Below are positions 18,226 through 28,232 of a DNA stretch of 54,241 nt, in pieces. The stretch's first letter is position 1. Every line of letters starts with the position of its first letter. A program made the position numbers and the translations under genes. This DNA comes from Crocinitomicaceae bacterium (GTDB taxonomy: Bacteria; Bacteroidota; Bacteroidia; Flavobacteriales_D; Crocinitomicaceae): contig PAQM01000020.1 in NCBI GenBank assembly GCA_002709305.1, positions 1 through 54,241 on the forward strand, given 5' to 3'. The notes below the pieces were generated by a model that was not told the origin of the DNA, searched no databases, and saw only the letters and a list, made by a program, of their open reading frames with translations.

Positions 18226-18774
18226 TTATTTTCGTATTATCTGTATATCACCATTGAGTTCTATTTTAACTATTTGTGATGGTGTATCCATTTTTTCATT
18301 TAGTCTTTTCTTTATTATATAATCGACATTATTTTTTATTTGAACGGAAATACTATTAAAATCTATTGGGCTTTGTTCTCCAGATATATTTGCTGATGTA
18401 CTTACTATAGGTTTTTTTAATTTTTTGATAAGATTTAAACAAATTGGGTCCTTTGTAATTCTAATTCCAACAGAACCATCCAATGCAATTATAGATGAGG
18501 CTAATCCTTTGGCTTTTGGATAAATAATTGTAATCGGCTTAATTGATAAGTCAGCTAAATCATAACAAATTTCATTAAATTCAGGTACAAATTTTTCAAG
18601 CATAGCGAAGTTGTCTACTAGTACAATGAAACTTTTATTTTTAGGGCGGTTTTTTATATCTAATATTTTTTTGCAAGCTGAGTCATTTGTGGCATCACAA
18701 CCTAGACCCCATATTGTATCAGTGGGGTATAAAATAACACCTCCATTTTTTAAAGTTTCAATTGCTTCAAGCAT
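18226..18774 (-). CDS. tsaC: L-threonylcarbamoyladenylate synthase
   Basis: A 182-residue YrdC-domain protein of the short TsaC type, without the C-terminal Sua5 domain. Diagnostic segments are GGVILYPTDTIWGLG (residues about 11-25), KNRPKNKSFIVLV, and STSANISGEQSP. It makes threonylcarbamoyl-AMP from threonine, bicarbonate and ATP, the first step of the t6A37 modification of ANN-decoding tRNAs. It follows trmD with a single base between them, so the two tRNA-modification genes are cotranscribed. TsaD, B and E are not in the window. Confidence 0.93.
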   Translation of the reverse strand: MLEAIETLKNGGVILYPTDTIWGLGCDATNDSACKKILDIKNRPKNKSFIVLVDNFAMLEKFVPEFNEICYDLADLSIKPITIIYPKAKGLASSIIALDGSVGIRITKDPICLNLIKKLKKPIVSTSANISGEQSPIDFNSISVQIKNNVDYIIKKRLNEKMDTPSQIVKIELNGDIQIIRK

Positions 18775-18775
18775 A

Positions 18776-19450
18776 TTATTTTAATAAATCTGGTCTTCGT
18801 TTTTTTGTTCGTTCAATTGCCTTATCTTCTCTCCATCTATCTATTTCTCCAGAATCTCCTGAGAGTAATATTTCTGGTACTTTCATGCCATTATATTCAG
18901 CGGGTCTAGTATATACAGGCGGAGATAACAAACCATCTTGGAAACTATCAGTTAAAGCTGATGTTTCATCATTTAAAACTCCAGGTATTAATCTAACTAT
19001 GCTATCAACAAGAACAGCTGCACTTAATTCACCACCAGATAACACATAGGATCCTATAGAAATTTCCTTCGTTATCAAATATTCTCGAATACGTTCATCA
19101 ATACCTTTGTAATGGCCACATAGAACCATAATATTATTTTTTAAACTTAAATCATTACATTTTGATTGACTGAGTAATTCACCATCTGGAGTCATAAAAA
19201 TAATCTCATCGTAATCTCTTTCAGATTTTAATTTTTCAATAATAGTTGCTATTGGTTCAATACTCATAACCATTCCAGCACCACCACCATATTGATAATC
19301 ATCAACTTTGTTATGTTTGTTAGAAGAATAATCTCGTATGTTATGAATTTTTAATTTTAAATGTCCTTTTTCTTGTGCTCTTTTCATTATAGAATCAGAA
19401 AATGGGCTTTTTAATAATTCTGGTAAAATTGTTAGTATATCTATACGCAT
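18776..19450 (-). CDS. trmD: tRNA (guanine(37)-N1)-methyltransferase
   Basis: A 224-residue SPOUT-class methyltransferase. The knot region shows [10 protein letters not shown] (Gly-rich substrate loop), [16 protein letters not shown], and [14 protein letters not shown], followed by the helical C-terminal domain ending [12 protein letters not shown]. TrmD forms m1G37 in tRNAs reading CNN codons and prevents +1 frameshifting. In many bacteria trmD sits in the rpsP-rimM-trmD-rplS operon. Here rimM is 18 kb away and followed by trmN6 instead, while trmD heads an operon with tsaC. Confidence 0.95.
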   Translation of the reverse strand: MRIDILTILPELLKSPFSDSIMKRAQEKGHLKLKIHNIRDYSSNKHNKVDDYQYGGGAGMVMSIEPIATIIEKLKSERDYDEIIFMTPDGELLSQSKCNDLSLKNNIMVLCGHYKGIDERIREYLITKEISIGSYVLSGGELSAAVLVDSIVRLIPGVLNDETSALTDSFQDGLLSPPVYTRPAEYNGMKVPEILLSGDSGEIDRWREDKAIERTKKRRPDLLK

Positions 19451-19546
19451 AATTTAAAATTAATTATTTTATGTTAGCTTTTATATAACTATCTTTCTAT
19501 TTGATGAGTAATCGTTATTTATCAATGAATTTTTGGAGGATAGTTA

Positions 19547-19579
19547 TTGCTTCATCAGAATATGCAATGTATATTCGTA
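19547..19579 (+). promoter_or_regulatory. Predicted promoter of the PNGase F-like gene
   Basis: A TTG at 19547-19549 is separated by 20 bases from TATATTCGTA (19570-19579), one mismatch from the -7 consensus TAnnTTTGnA. The leader before the ATG at 19599 would be about 12 bases. The 148-base gap 19451-19598 otherwise holds only AT-rich sequence shared with the divergent trmD promoter region. Confidence 0.4.
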
Positions 19580-19598
19580 TAATTAAAAATAGTTTGTT

Positions 19599-22500
19599 AT
19601 GAAATTAAAATTATTATTAGCGTCTTTTTTCTTAATTAATTTATCACTGTTTTCTCAAGATACAACGTGGGTTCAAACTTTCACATTTGACTCTATATCA
19701 ACACGAAGAGCAGAATTTAATTTCCCTTTAGAATTACAAGATAAGCGTTTTGAGAAGGTTCTAATGTATTATAAACTTAAATGTGACCCACAAACACCTT
19801 GGGACAGTTATGCTTGTGGTGAATGGGATTATTTAGCATATACTAGAATATTTGATCACACAGGTATAATGGATTCCGTAAAAATCGACTCGGTACGTTA
19901 TATGAATAATTTTAATAGTCCAATAAATTATACTTACGATAATTGGGGGTATTCATATGCTGACACATATATACTCAATGAAAAATATAGAGATGGTTTT
20001 ACAACATCATTGAGTTCTATAAATCAGTTGTCAACAGGGAATTCTAGTGCACCTTTTGATTTGACGAATAAAGGTGGCCGATTTCAGATGTTAGTTAAAG
20101 CTTCAGAGTTAATGTCGGCTGGGGTAATCGCAGGTGATATTCAATCACTTGCTCTCTATGTAAATAATATTAATGTAAATGGTGAATTACTTTATCCTTC
20201 AATTTCTATTAAACCAACGAGTGATTCTTCAATAATAGCATTCCATACAACAGGATTTACTGAAGTATATAATTTGTCTAGATCAATATTGGGTTCTACA
20301 TCTGAACTTTCAATTGGTGAAAATGAGTTAGAATTCTATCAGCCTTTTTATTGGAATGGTATAGATAATATCATTATTGATTTTAATTTTCAACGTTCTA
20401 TGCCAGCGTTAAATAATATTTCTTTTTTAAAAGAAACATCTTTATCTAATATGGCAGTAAATTTCCCATCAAAAAATGGAGTTTTAAATTTCTCAGGATC
20501 TAATTATGCTTCTTTAGAATTATCAGATTTCGATATGGGAGATGATATTACAATTGCTTTTTGGGCAAAGGGTAACGGAAATAATGGGATTAATACATCT
20601 ATTTTAGAAGCAATTGATACAAATAATACAAGAATTATTAACATCCATATGCCTTGGAGTAATAATAATTTGTATTGGGATTGTGGAGAAGGAGTAGGTT
20701 ATGATCGTATTTATAGCTCAATGATAGCGAATGAAATTGACAATGATTGGCACCATTGGGCATTTGTCAAGGATCAATCTTCAGGTGAGATGAAGATATT
20801 TAAAGATGGTAGTCTTTGGTTAAGTGGATCTGGTTTAACTCGATCTGTTGGAATGATGCATAGATTAATCCTTGGTTCGAATAAAAATAGAACCAATAAT
20901 TGGAAGGGAAGTATTGATGAATTTCAAATTTATTCAGCACCAGTTGATCAGGCAACAATTCAAAATTGGTATAAAAAGAAAATTGATAATACTCATCCTA
21001 ATTGGTCTGATTTATTAGTTTATTATGACTTTGATAATGAAGAATGGGCAAAAGATATGTCTCAAAATGATTTTCTCTTAATGCCATCTGAACAGGGTAT
21101 GTTTGATTTTTCTTATATACCTTTAGCTGGTGTTATTGAATCTGATAGACCAATCATTAGTTTTGGTCAAGGATCTGTTACAGGACAAATTTCTAATAAG
21201 ACTATACCATACTATAAATTGAAAGAACCAGAGGTAGTATTTGAATATGAGTCTGTAAATAGACATTTTGCTATAAGTAATGCTTTTATAGCTTTACCAA
21301 GTGGAAATGAGGTTGTTTATGATTCTTCAAATACAGTAGTCTCAATTACTCCATTCATTGGATCTAATGTCCTTTCAAATGAAGTTATTACTTATTATCA
21401 AGAACCTTTTGAAATTATTCATGATGTGGAGATAGGTCGTTTTATTACTCCATATGGTATTCAATTTGATTTAGGACCAAATGGATTTACATGGATATAT
21501 GATGTTACTGATTATCAAATGTATTTTAAAGACTTAGTTGATTTAGCAGCTCATAATACTCAAGAATTAATTGATTTGAAGTTTGCATTTATTGAGGGTA
21601 TTCCACCTCGTGATGTTCATTCACGAAAACCAATATGGAGTGATTTTAGAAGTTATTCATACTCTAGTTTAGATAATGATTTAAATCTCCAATCAACCAG
21701 TGTTACTCTTCCTGATACTTCGTCAATGTTTAAGATCAAAACTCGTTTAACTGGTCATGGACATCATGGTTCAGTTAATTGTTGTGAGTGGGATTCAAAA
21801 GATCATATGATTTCTGTTAATGGAATTGAACGTTTTAATTGGGAAATATGGGAAGAAACAGCTTGTGGTGATAATCCAAATATTTCTCAAGGTGGAACAT
21901 GGCCTTATGCTAGAGAGGGATGGTGTCCAGGCGATTTAGTTAAAGAATATGATCATGAACTTACACCTTATGTGACTCCTGGTACTTCAGTATCTTTTGA
22001 TTATGATATAGAAGATATTCCTTTCGGTGATGAAGCTCAGGGTAATGGTAATTATGTGGTAGCAATGGATTTAATATCTTATTCATCGCCTAATTTTCAA
22101 CATGATGCTGCAATTATAGATGTTTTGAACCCAAATAGTTGGGAGTATTATAGAAAATGGAATCCTAGTTGTTCAAATCCTAGAGTTATTTTGCAAAATA
22201 CAGGAGAGCAAGAATTAACATCTTGTACCATTAGAATTTGGATAAGCTACGGAGATTTTATTGATTATGAATGGAATGGTAATCTAAAATTTTTAGAGAA
22301 AGAAATAGTTGAAATACCAATAGAAGATGATAGTTGGTGGGCAGATTATACAGGTCAGCAAACTTTTAGAGCTCTTGTAATGAATGTTCAAGGAACACCA
22401 GGTATGGATGAATATCCAAATAATAATGAGGTTGCTAAATCTTTTGAAGCACCAACCTATATTTCAGGCCCATTTTTAGTGTGGTTCACAACTAATAATA

Positions 22501-23078
22501 AAGCTATGGAGAATAATTGGAGATTAGAAGATGCTGATGGTAATATTATTTTCGAACGTGGTAATCTTAACGCGTTAGCTAATAATACGAATTACAAGGA
22601 CACTTTTGATTTAGCTCCAGGCTGTTACAGTATTACTTTAGAAGATACTGATAGTGATGGAATAGGATTTTGGTATTCAGCTCAAGTAGAGGGTGAAACA
22701 AATGGTACATTCAGAATTAAGAATGTTGGCGGTCCAATTGTGAAAACTTTAGAACGTGATTTTGGAAATTATATTAAGTTTAATTTCTCAGTTGGTTATG
22801 CTTTAGATATAGATGAAAAAGATAAAATTGGTAGTATCTCAATTTTTCCAAATCCAAATAGTGGACTTTTTTATGTTGATTTTAAAGGAGATTTTTTAGA
22901 TAATGTTCAATTAGAGATATTTGATTTAATGGGTAGGAGAATTGTATCAGAAAAAATGGATGTTAAGGCTAATTTTTCAACATCATTAATTGATCTGTCA
23001 AAATCTCCAGATGGTCATTATATTGTTAAGGTTAAAACAGATAATGGTATTTATATAGAGGAACTTATAAAGCAATAA
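19599..23078 (+). CDS. Secreted PNGase F-like protein with LamG domain and T9SS type A sorting domain
   Basis: A 1159-residue exported protein with a signal peptide ending near LFSQ (residue 20). Residues 30-90 match the start of the peptide-N-glycosidase F N-terminal domain, with CGEWD at 73-77. The remainder of that domain resumes at EIGRFITPY (611-619) and VTD (636-638). Between them lie a beta-sandwich ending in PFYWNGIDNIII (about 140-270), a LamG/concanavalin-like domain (about 290-450) and unassigned sequence. The PNGase F C-terminal domain follows, with GHGHHG (719-724), CCEWD (728-732) and GGTWPYAREGWCPG. A T9SS sorting domain starts at IFPNPNSG (about 1079). By eye, D77, E666 and E730 align with catalytic D60, E118 and E206 of Elizabethkingia PNGase F. 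Amidase activity on N-glycopeptides is plausible, not proven. Confidence 0.85.
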   Translation: MKLKLLLASFFLINLSLFSQDTTWVQTFTFDSISTRRAEFNFPLELQDKRFEKVLMYYKLKCDPQTPWDSYACGEWDYLAYTRIFDHTGIMDSVKIDSVRYMNNFNSPINYTYDNWGYSYADTYILNEKYRDGFTTSLSSINQLSTGNSSAPFDLTNKGGRFQMLVKASELMSAGVIAGDIQSLALYVNNINVNGELLYPSISIKPTSDSSIIAFHTTGFTEVYNLSRSILGSTSELSIGENELEFYQPFYWNGIDNIIIDFNFQRSMPALNNISFLKETSLSNMAVNFPSKNGVLNFSGSNYASLELSDFDMGDDITIAFWAKGNGNNGINTSILEAIDTNNTRIINIHMPWSNNNLYWDCGEGVGYDRIYSSMIANEIDNDWHHWAFVKDQSSGEMKIFKDGSLWLSGSGLTRSVGMMHRLILGSNKNRTNNWKGSIDEFQIYSAPVDQATIQNWYKKKIDNTHPNWSDLLVYYDFDNEEWAKDMSQNDFLLMPSEQGMFDFSYIPLAGVIESDRPIISFGQGSVTGQISNKTIPYYKLKEPEVVFEYESVNRHFAISNAFIALPSGNEVVYDSSNTVVSITPFIGSNVLSNEVITYYQEPFEIIHDVEIGRFITPYGIQFDLGPNGFTWIYDVTDYQMYFKDLVDLAAHNTQELIDLKFAFIEGIPPRDVHSRKPIWSDFRSYSYSSLDNDLNLQSTSVTLPDTSSMFKIKTRLTGHGHHGSVNCCEWDSKDHMISVNGIERFNWEIWEETACGDNPNISQGGTWPYAREGWCPGDLVKEYDHELTPYVTPGTSVSFDYDIEDIPFGDEAQGNGNYVVAMDLISYSSPNFQHDAAIIDVLNPNSWEYYRKWNPSCSNPRVILQNTGEQELTSCTIRIWISYGDFIDYEWNGNLKFLEKEIVEIPIEDDSWWADYTGQQTFRALVMNVQGTPGMDEYPNNNEVAKSFEAPTYISGPFLVWFTTNNKAMENNWRLEDADGNIIFERGNLNALANNTNYKDTFDLAPGCYSITLEDTDSDGIGFWYSAQVEGETNGTFRIKNVGGPIVKTLERDFGNYIKFNFSVGYALDIDEKDKIGSISIFPNPNSGLFYVDFKGDFLDNVQLEIFDLMGRRIVSEKMDVKANFSTSLIDLSKSPDGHYIVKVKTDNGIYIEELIKQ

Positions 23079-23099
23079 TTTAGAGTTGAAATTTATTTC

Positions 23100-24233
23100 T
23101 CATCTAAAGTTTTTCTTTAAATCTAATATAGGTTTTTCTATGTATCTATAGCTTAATCTACTTATTATTATTGTGATGTAACCAGATAATAGGATAAATA
23201 ATAAAAATCCAAATATTGAGTTTTGAATATTGTAATTGATTATTATTTGTTGAACAAAATAGATAATTATACAGTGATACATATATATACCATAGCTAAT
23301 ATTTCCTAACTTAAAAAATCCATAAATATTATCTGCTTTATAAAATGAATTTTCACAATAAATTTGTTCAAAAATTATAAATCCGAAATATAGTCCTATA
23401 AATAATTGTTTGATACATATAAGATGATTTTCAAAAATATTTTTTGAAAATATAATTAGGGTACCTCCAAGGATATATGTAATTAATATTTTGGTTTTTG
23501 AAATTTTACATAATGCTAATAACCATTTTTTATTAATTGTTAAATAACTTAATAATCCTCCAATTGCAAAGTCGCTCATTACAGAAAGAGTATGATAATA
23601 AATTACACGTTCATCACTATAATTTAATAGTCTAAATATGACACTAATTATAATTAAGATAATAAAATAAAAATGGTAGTTTTTTCCTTTTTTAAATGCT
23701 GGTATAAGTATTATTAAAGCTACCCAAGTAATATAAAATTGTTCTTCAATACTAACAGACCAAGTAATGGTTAAAAAGTTCAATGAATCTTGCCAGCCTA
23801 TCCATAATTCTTCAAAATTTGAAATAAAAAGTGAATAATTTAGTAATGAGTTTTGAGTCTCGAATCCAGTTGGTAAAACTGGAAATATAAAAAAACCAAA
23901 TATTATAATAATGAAGTATAATGGCCAAATTCTAAGTAATCTTCTCATGAAAAAATTATAAGGATTAATTTTTTCTTTTTGTTTTGCTTCGTTTATAAGT
24001 AGGGATGTTATTAAAAAACCACTAAGCACAAAAAATAGTGATACTCCGTAGTGTCCTTTACTTGCAATTTTAAATATCTTTAAGAAGATTTCATTAGAAA
24101 AAAAGGTTCCCCATATTTCTCTATTTAAAGTGAAGCTATGAAATATAAATACTAAAAGTGCTCCAATAAATCTTAAACCATTTAAATTATTATAAAAGGG
24201 AATTGATAAATTATTGGTTTTTTTCTTTTCCAA
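23100..24233 (-). CDS. Acyltransferase 3 (OafA/YrhL) family membrane protein
   Basis: A 377-residue integral membrane acyltransferase with about ten hydrophobic spans. The family signature NNLNGLRFIGALLVFIFH (from about residue 14) includes the conserved R and the catalytic-type His, and GVSLFFVLSGFLI and WSVSIEEQFY are also typical. These enzymes O-acetylate surface polysaccharides, lipopolysaccharide or peptidoglycan using cytoplasmic acyl-CoA. There is no C-terminal SGNH domain. The gene has no polysaccharide cluster around it, so the acceptor is unknown. It is divergent from lhgO and converges on the PNGase F-like gene. Confidence 0.9.
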   Translation of the reverse strand: MEKKKTNNLSIPFYNNLNGLRFIGALLVFIFHSFTLNREIWGTFFSNEIFLKIFKIASKGHYGVSLFFVLSGFLITSLLINEAKQKEKINPYNFFMRRLLRIWPLYFIIIIFGFFIFPVLPTGFETQNSLLNYSLFISNFEELWIGWQDSLNFLTITWSVSIEEQFYITWVALIILIPAFKKGKNYHFYFIILIIISVIFRLLNYSDERVIYYHTLSVMSDFAIGGLLSYLTINKKWLLALCKISKTKILITYILGGTLIIFSKNIFENHLICIKQLFIGLYFGFIIFEQIYCENSFYKADNIYGFFKLGNISYGIYMYHCIIIYFVQQIIINYNIQNSIFGFLLFILLSGYITIIISRLSYRYIEKPILDLKKNFR

Positions 24234-24282
24234 ACTTATGAATCATTAATTTTACCCCAAATTAAGGTAAAATAAGCATACC

Positions 24283-25494
24283 ATGAAATATGATATTGCA
24301 ATTATTGGAGGAGGGATTGTAGGAGCTGCTACTTTTTATAAGCTTCAAAATAAAAATCCAAACAAAAGAATTGTACTGATTGAGAAAGAGATGAAGCTAG
24401 CAGGTCATCAAACTGGCAATAATTCAGGTGTTATTCATTCAGGACTTTATTACAAGCCAGGATCATTAAAAGCTGAAAATTGCATTAAAGGTAGGCATGA
24501 GTTAGTTGCTTTTGCAAAAAAATACGATATACCACATGATGTTTGCGGTAAAATTGTTGTTGCAACACATGAAAAGGAGTTAGATAATTTAGAAAAAATA
24601 TATCAAACAGGATTACAAAATAAAATTGAAGGCTTAAAGAAAATAACTAGTAAAGAAATAAAAGAATATGAACCTCATGTTGATGGAATAGCTGGGCTGC
24701 TTGTTCCATGTACAGGTATTATTGATTTTGTTGCTGCAACAAATAAAATGGCAGAATTAGCATTAGAAGCTCAACCTTTAAGTAAAATGGTGTTAGGATG
24801 TGAGGTTAAGGATATTATTAAGAGTGATGATTCATCTACTATTGTTACCAATCAGAATGATTTTAAAACAAAACATATAGTATTTTGCGCTGGTCTTCAA
24901 GCGGATCGTCTTGCCAAGAAAGATGGTGTGAAATTAAAAGAAAAAGTAGTCGGATTTAGAGGTGATTATTATGAGTTGACCAAACAAGGAATGCATAAGG
25001 TAAAACATTTAATATATCCAGTTCCAAACCCTGATTTTCCATTTTTAGGTGTTCATTTTACACGAATGACTAATGGAGAAATTGAATGTGGACCAAATGC
25101 TGTTTTTACATTTAAACGTGAGGGCTATAGAAAAACGGATTTTTCATTGAAAGATACCTTTGATGCTTTAACTTACAAGGGAACATGGAAGTTATTTTTT
25201 AAAAACATGAAATTTGGTATTGATGAATATAGAAGGGCCTTTTCTAAGAAATTATTTTTAAAAACTCTTCAGCGAATGATTCCTTCGTTAACTATGGATG
25301 ATATAAAACCTGGAAGGTCTGGCGTGAGAGCTTTATTATTAAGTGAAGAAGGTGATACTAGAGATGATTTCAGGGTAGAATATCATGATAATGCTATTCA
25401 TGTATTAAATGCACCTTCACCTGCTGCAACTGCATCTTTAGCTATAGGAGATTATATTTCTGAAGAATTTGAGAAGTATTTTTATTCAGAATAA
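24283..25494 (+). CDS. lhgO: L-2-hydroxyglutarate oxidase
   Basis: A 403-residue FAD-dependent oxidoreductase of the DAO family. The dinucleotide-binding motif is DIAIIGGGIVGAAT (residues 4-17). The LhgO/L2HGDH-specific segments HQTGNNSGVIHSGLYY, GPNAVFTFKREGY and RSGVRALLL are all present. It oxidises L-2-hydroxyglutarate, a side product of malate or lactate dehydrogenase and of lysine catabolism, to 2-oxoglutarate, passing electrons to the quinone pool or oxygen. It stands alone, ending 3 bases from the convergent AI-2E transporter gene. Confidence 0.93.
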   Translation: MKYDIAIIGGGIVGAATFYKLQNKNPNKRIVLIEKEMKLAGHQTGNNSGVIHSGLYYKPGSLKAENCIKGRHELVAFAKKYDIPHDVCGKIVVATHEKELDNLEKIYQTGLQNKIEGLKKITSKEIKEYEPHVDGIAGLLVPCTGIIDFVAATNKMAELALEAQPLSKMVLGCEVKDIIKSDDSSTIVTNQNDFKTKHIVFCAGLQADRLAKKDGVKLKEKVVGFRGDYYELTKQGMHKVKHLIYPVPNPDFPFLGVHFTRMTNGEIECGPNAVFTFKREGYRKTDFSLKDTFDALTYKGTWKLFFKNMKFGIDEYRRAFSKKLFLKTLQRMIPSLTMDDIKPGRSGVRALLLSEEGDTRDDFRVEYHDNAIHVLNAPSPAATASLAIGDYISEEFEKYFYSE

Positions 25495-25497
25495 GTT

Positions 25498-26526
25498 TCA
25501 CAATCTTCCTTTCTCTGATAGTAATATAGCTATTGGTCTTGTTGATGAAAATTGAGATAATATAATAATAATAGCTACTGTTATTGGTACACTAAGGAAC
25601 ATACCTGTGATTCCCCATATAAATCCCCAAAAAGCTAGAGATAAAATTGCTATTAGAGCACTTATATTGAGTGTGTTTCCCATTAATTTAGGTTCAATAA
25701 AACTTCCAATAATCATAGCAACTATTCCAACTCCAAAAAATATTATTAAAAATGGAATAAATTCTCCAAATTGAATGAGTGAAAATAATGATGGTAATAA
25801 AGTTCCTATTATTGGTCCAACAGAAGGTATGAAGTTAAACATGAATATTAAAAAAGCCCAAAATAAAGGTGAATCAATACCAACTATCAAAAGTATAAAG
25901 TAACTGATTGAGGCAGAAAGTAAGCTAATGAGTGATTTTAAACTTATATAACTAGACATTGATTTGTCTATTTTTTTTAGCGTAGATTTAACACTTATAT
26001 ATTCTTTTTCATTTTTAAAAATAAGTTTGATTTTTTCTTCAATTAATGATTCTTCAATAAAAATAAAAGTTACATAGAAAATAATCATAACCATATTACT
26101 TAGTAATTCAGATATAGAGTTGAAAAAATCTTCAAGGTGACTTGTAATATCTATTTGATTAATCCAATTAGTTAATTCACTGCTTAATTCTATATTTAAT
26201 AATTCATTAATCTTTAGGGAAATTAAGTTGATGTTGTTGTTGTATAAAGAGTAGGATTGTGCTATGTTTTCAATGTTAGAGGATAAAACTTTACCTATTG
26301 CGAAAATAGTTGAGAATATAACAAATGATGCTAAAATTGTTTTAAACCAGGTAGGAATATATTTTTTGATTAACTTATTTTTATCTAATAAGTTTCTTGT
26401 TTTTTTTACTATAAACCATATTAGAACAGATATAATAAAGGGGATTATTATCATTTGACCATAGATTAAACCAAATAATATAATTGTTAAAGTTACAAGC
26501 CAGGAAGTTACCTTATTTATTTTCAT
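25498..26526 (-). CDS. AI-2E family transporter (permease)
   Basis: A 342-residue membrane protein with the AI-2E/YdiK/PerM layout: an N-terminal hydrophobic hairpin (about residues 10-42), another span near 65-83, an amphipathic extracellular stretch, then five or six spans to the end. Conserved points include the polar FNFIPSVGPIIGTLLPS loop and the glycine-rich MIIGSFIEPKLMG segment. Family members include the E. coli AI-2 exporter TqsA and sodium/proton antiporters, so the family name does not establish a quorum-sensing role. No lux or lsr gene is near. Confidence 0.87.
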   Translation of the reverse strand: MKINKVTSWLVTLTIILFGLIYGQMIIIPFIISVLIWFIVKKTRNLLDKNKLIKKYIPTWFKTILASFVIFSTIFAIGKVLSSNIENIAQSYSLYNNNINLISLKINELLNIELSSELTNWINQIDITSHLEDFFNSISELLSNMVMIIFYVTFIFIEESLIEEKIKLIFKNEKEYISVKSTLKKIDKSMSSYISLKSLISLLSASISYFILLIVGIDSPLFWAFLIFMFNFIPSVGPIIGTLLPSLFSLIQFGEFIPFLIIFFGVGIVAMIIGSFIEPKLMGNTLNISALIAILSLAFWGFIWGITGMFLSVPITVAIIIILSQFSSTRPIAILLSEKGRL

Positions 26527-26564
26527 AGATTAAATGTAATTAAATTAATGTTTACTATACATTA

Positions 26565-28154
26565 CTAGTAAACTGAAAATAAACTATCCTCAATACTTAT
26601 TTTTTCAATTGTTTTGTCTTCTGTAATATATTTAGGTAATTTGCCAAGTGTGAAAATCGCTATTTTTTTGTCCTTATTTTTTAAGATTTGTATTTCTTCT
26701 TCAGAAGGAATCTTTAAATAAGCTATATGATTTGTGTAGAACATAATTGGAATATTAGAAAATAGGGTAAGATTACAATTAAATATTACATATTGTTCTT
26801 TTTTCAGTTTTCTATTTAGACTTAAGATTAAATGTTTTTCTGATTTTTTGCTTTGCCAATAATTTGTTTGGTCTTCATACGAATTTGTATGGTTTTTTTC
26901 AAGGCTATTTATATTAAGAGCAATAAATGCAAATAATATTGTTAATGATGGATTCATAATAGATGAAATAAATTTCTTTTGTAGTTTAAGGGCTATGAAA
27001 TCAATCGTATAATAGATTAATGTAGATAGTCCCAAGTATACAAATGGCATCATAATAATTGTGAATCCAATCATTTTTGTTGCTGCTATACTAAAGAATA
27101 AGTATGTAAATATTATGGCTATCATAATAAATAAGCGTTGCTTTATTTCGTTCGATTTTTGTATCATAATAATTAATCCAATTATTATTAGAAAAGGAAT
27201 TGCATCACCAGATCCATAAAGTGTTGAAAGGCCCTTTGTGAAATGGAAATCAAATCTCCCAGAGTGGTCTTCGATAGCTTCAAAAAAATGTCTTCCATTT
27301 AAAGCTAATTCATAAGATGCTTCTTTTGGAAAATTTGTATGAATATAAATTTGCCAAGGCAAGAATATTAATAGACTAATTAAAAAAGATTTTATTATAG
27401 GGAACAGATGTTGTTTGTGGAAACAGGATATTCGATAATATATGCAGTTTGTTATAAACCAAATGACATAAACAATTAGACCCATTAACCATTTTACTAA
27501 AACAGCAGAGCCTGAGAATAAACCTATTAAAATTAAGTATTTAATTTTTTTTGATCTGTTGTATTCAAACCAACACCAAAAACTACCAGTAACATAAAAA
27601 AGAAAAGCAATATCATTGTGATCAGTTGCATATTTTCCGCTAATTAATTCTAATGGAAAGTAGGCTACTGTTATTAATATTGCAGCTATAAAACCGACAT
27701 TTTTATTAATTGTTATTTGGCCAATACGATAAACAAATAATGGTATTATTGCATGTAGTAAAATACTTGGAATTCTGACTGCTAGTTCAGTAGTTCCAAA
27801 AATCTTTATACTTAAAGCCATTTGCCATAAAAAAAGTGGCTGTTTATGGAGCCATATGTAATTTCCTGCCCAATTTTTATAATCGTATGGCAAAATATTA
27901 TCGGGAAATAGTGTCGGTAACAAGGGGGCTTTAGTCATATTCTTTGCAACTAAAGCATGGAATTGTTCATCCCAAATTTCAAGAAATTCATTTAAGCTTG
28001 CAGAAAAGAAACCAATTCCTATTGCTCCTACAAAAAGAAAGAATAATGCTATTTTTTCTTTTTTTGAAAAGAAAAAAATGATAGATAGAATTAGTATTAA
28101 TCCACTAATACTTAGAGGTAATATTTGATGTAAAGAAAAATTAGTATCAAACAT
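26565..28154 (-). CDS. ArnT-like glycosyltransferase, family 39 (GT-C)
   Basis: A 529-residue polytopic membrane glycosyltransferase of the PMT/ArnT type. The first external loop carries the acidic catalytic motif in EIWDEQFHALVAKN (about residues 56-69), followed by WLHKQPLFLWQMALSIKIFG, the conserved stretch after the first loop. About eleven hydrophobic segments and a short soluble C-terminal domain follow. GT39 enzymes transfer a sugar from a polyprenyl-phosphate donor onto protein or lipid A at the outer face of the inner membrane. The family 2 enzyme at 6368 could make such a donor, but the two genes are 19 kb apart and a link is speculation. Confidence 0.87.
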   Translation of the reverse strand: MFDTNFSLHQILPLSISGLILILSIIFFFSKKEKIALFFLFVGAIGIGFFSASLNEFLEIWDEQFHALVAKNMTKAPLLPTLFPDNILPYDYKNWAGNYIWLHKQPLFLWQMALSIKIFGTTELAVRIPSILLHAIIPLFVYRIGQITINKNVGFIAAILITVAYFPLELISGKYATDHNDIAFLFYVTGSFWCWFEYNRSKKIKYLILIGLFSGSAVLVKWLMGLIVYVIWFITNCIYYRISCFHKQHLFPIIKSFLISLLIFLPWQIYIHTNFPKEASYELALNGRHFFEAIEDHSGRFDFHFTKGLSTLYGSGDAIPFLIIIGLIIMIQKSNEIKQRLFIMIAIIFTYLFFSIAATKMIGFTIIMMPFVYLGLSTLIYYTIDFIALKLQKKFISSIMNPSLTILFAFIALNINSLEKNHTNSYEDQTNYWQSKKSEKHLILSLNRKLKKEQYVIFNCNLTLFSNIPIMFYTNHIAYLKIPSEEEIQILKNKDKKIAIFTLGKLPKYITEDKTIEKISIEDSLFSVY

Positions 28155-28232
28155 ATAATTGTTCTTTTAGAGTCTAAATTAGTATTTATTTTTATTCTCT
28201 TAGTTATTAATTTCTTTTCATAATATAAAGGT

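Noticed and set aside
25498-26526. Autoinducer-2 quorum-sensing exporter
   Set aside because: The family is mixed in function and no lux or lsr gene accompanies it, so only the family name is given.
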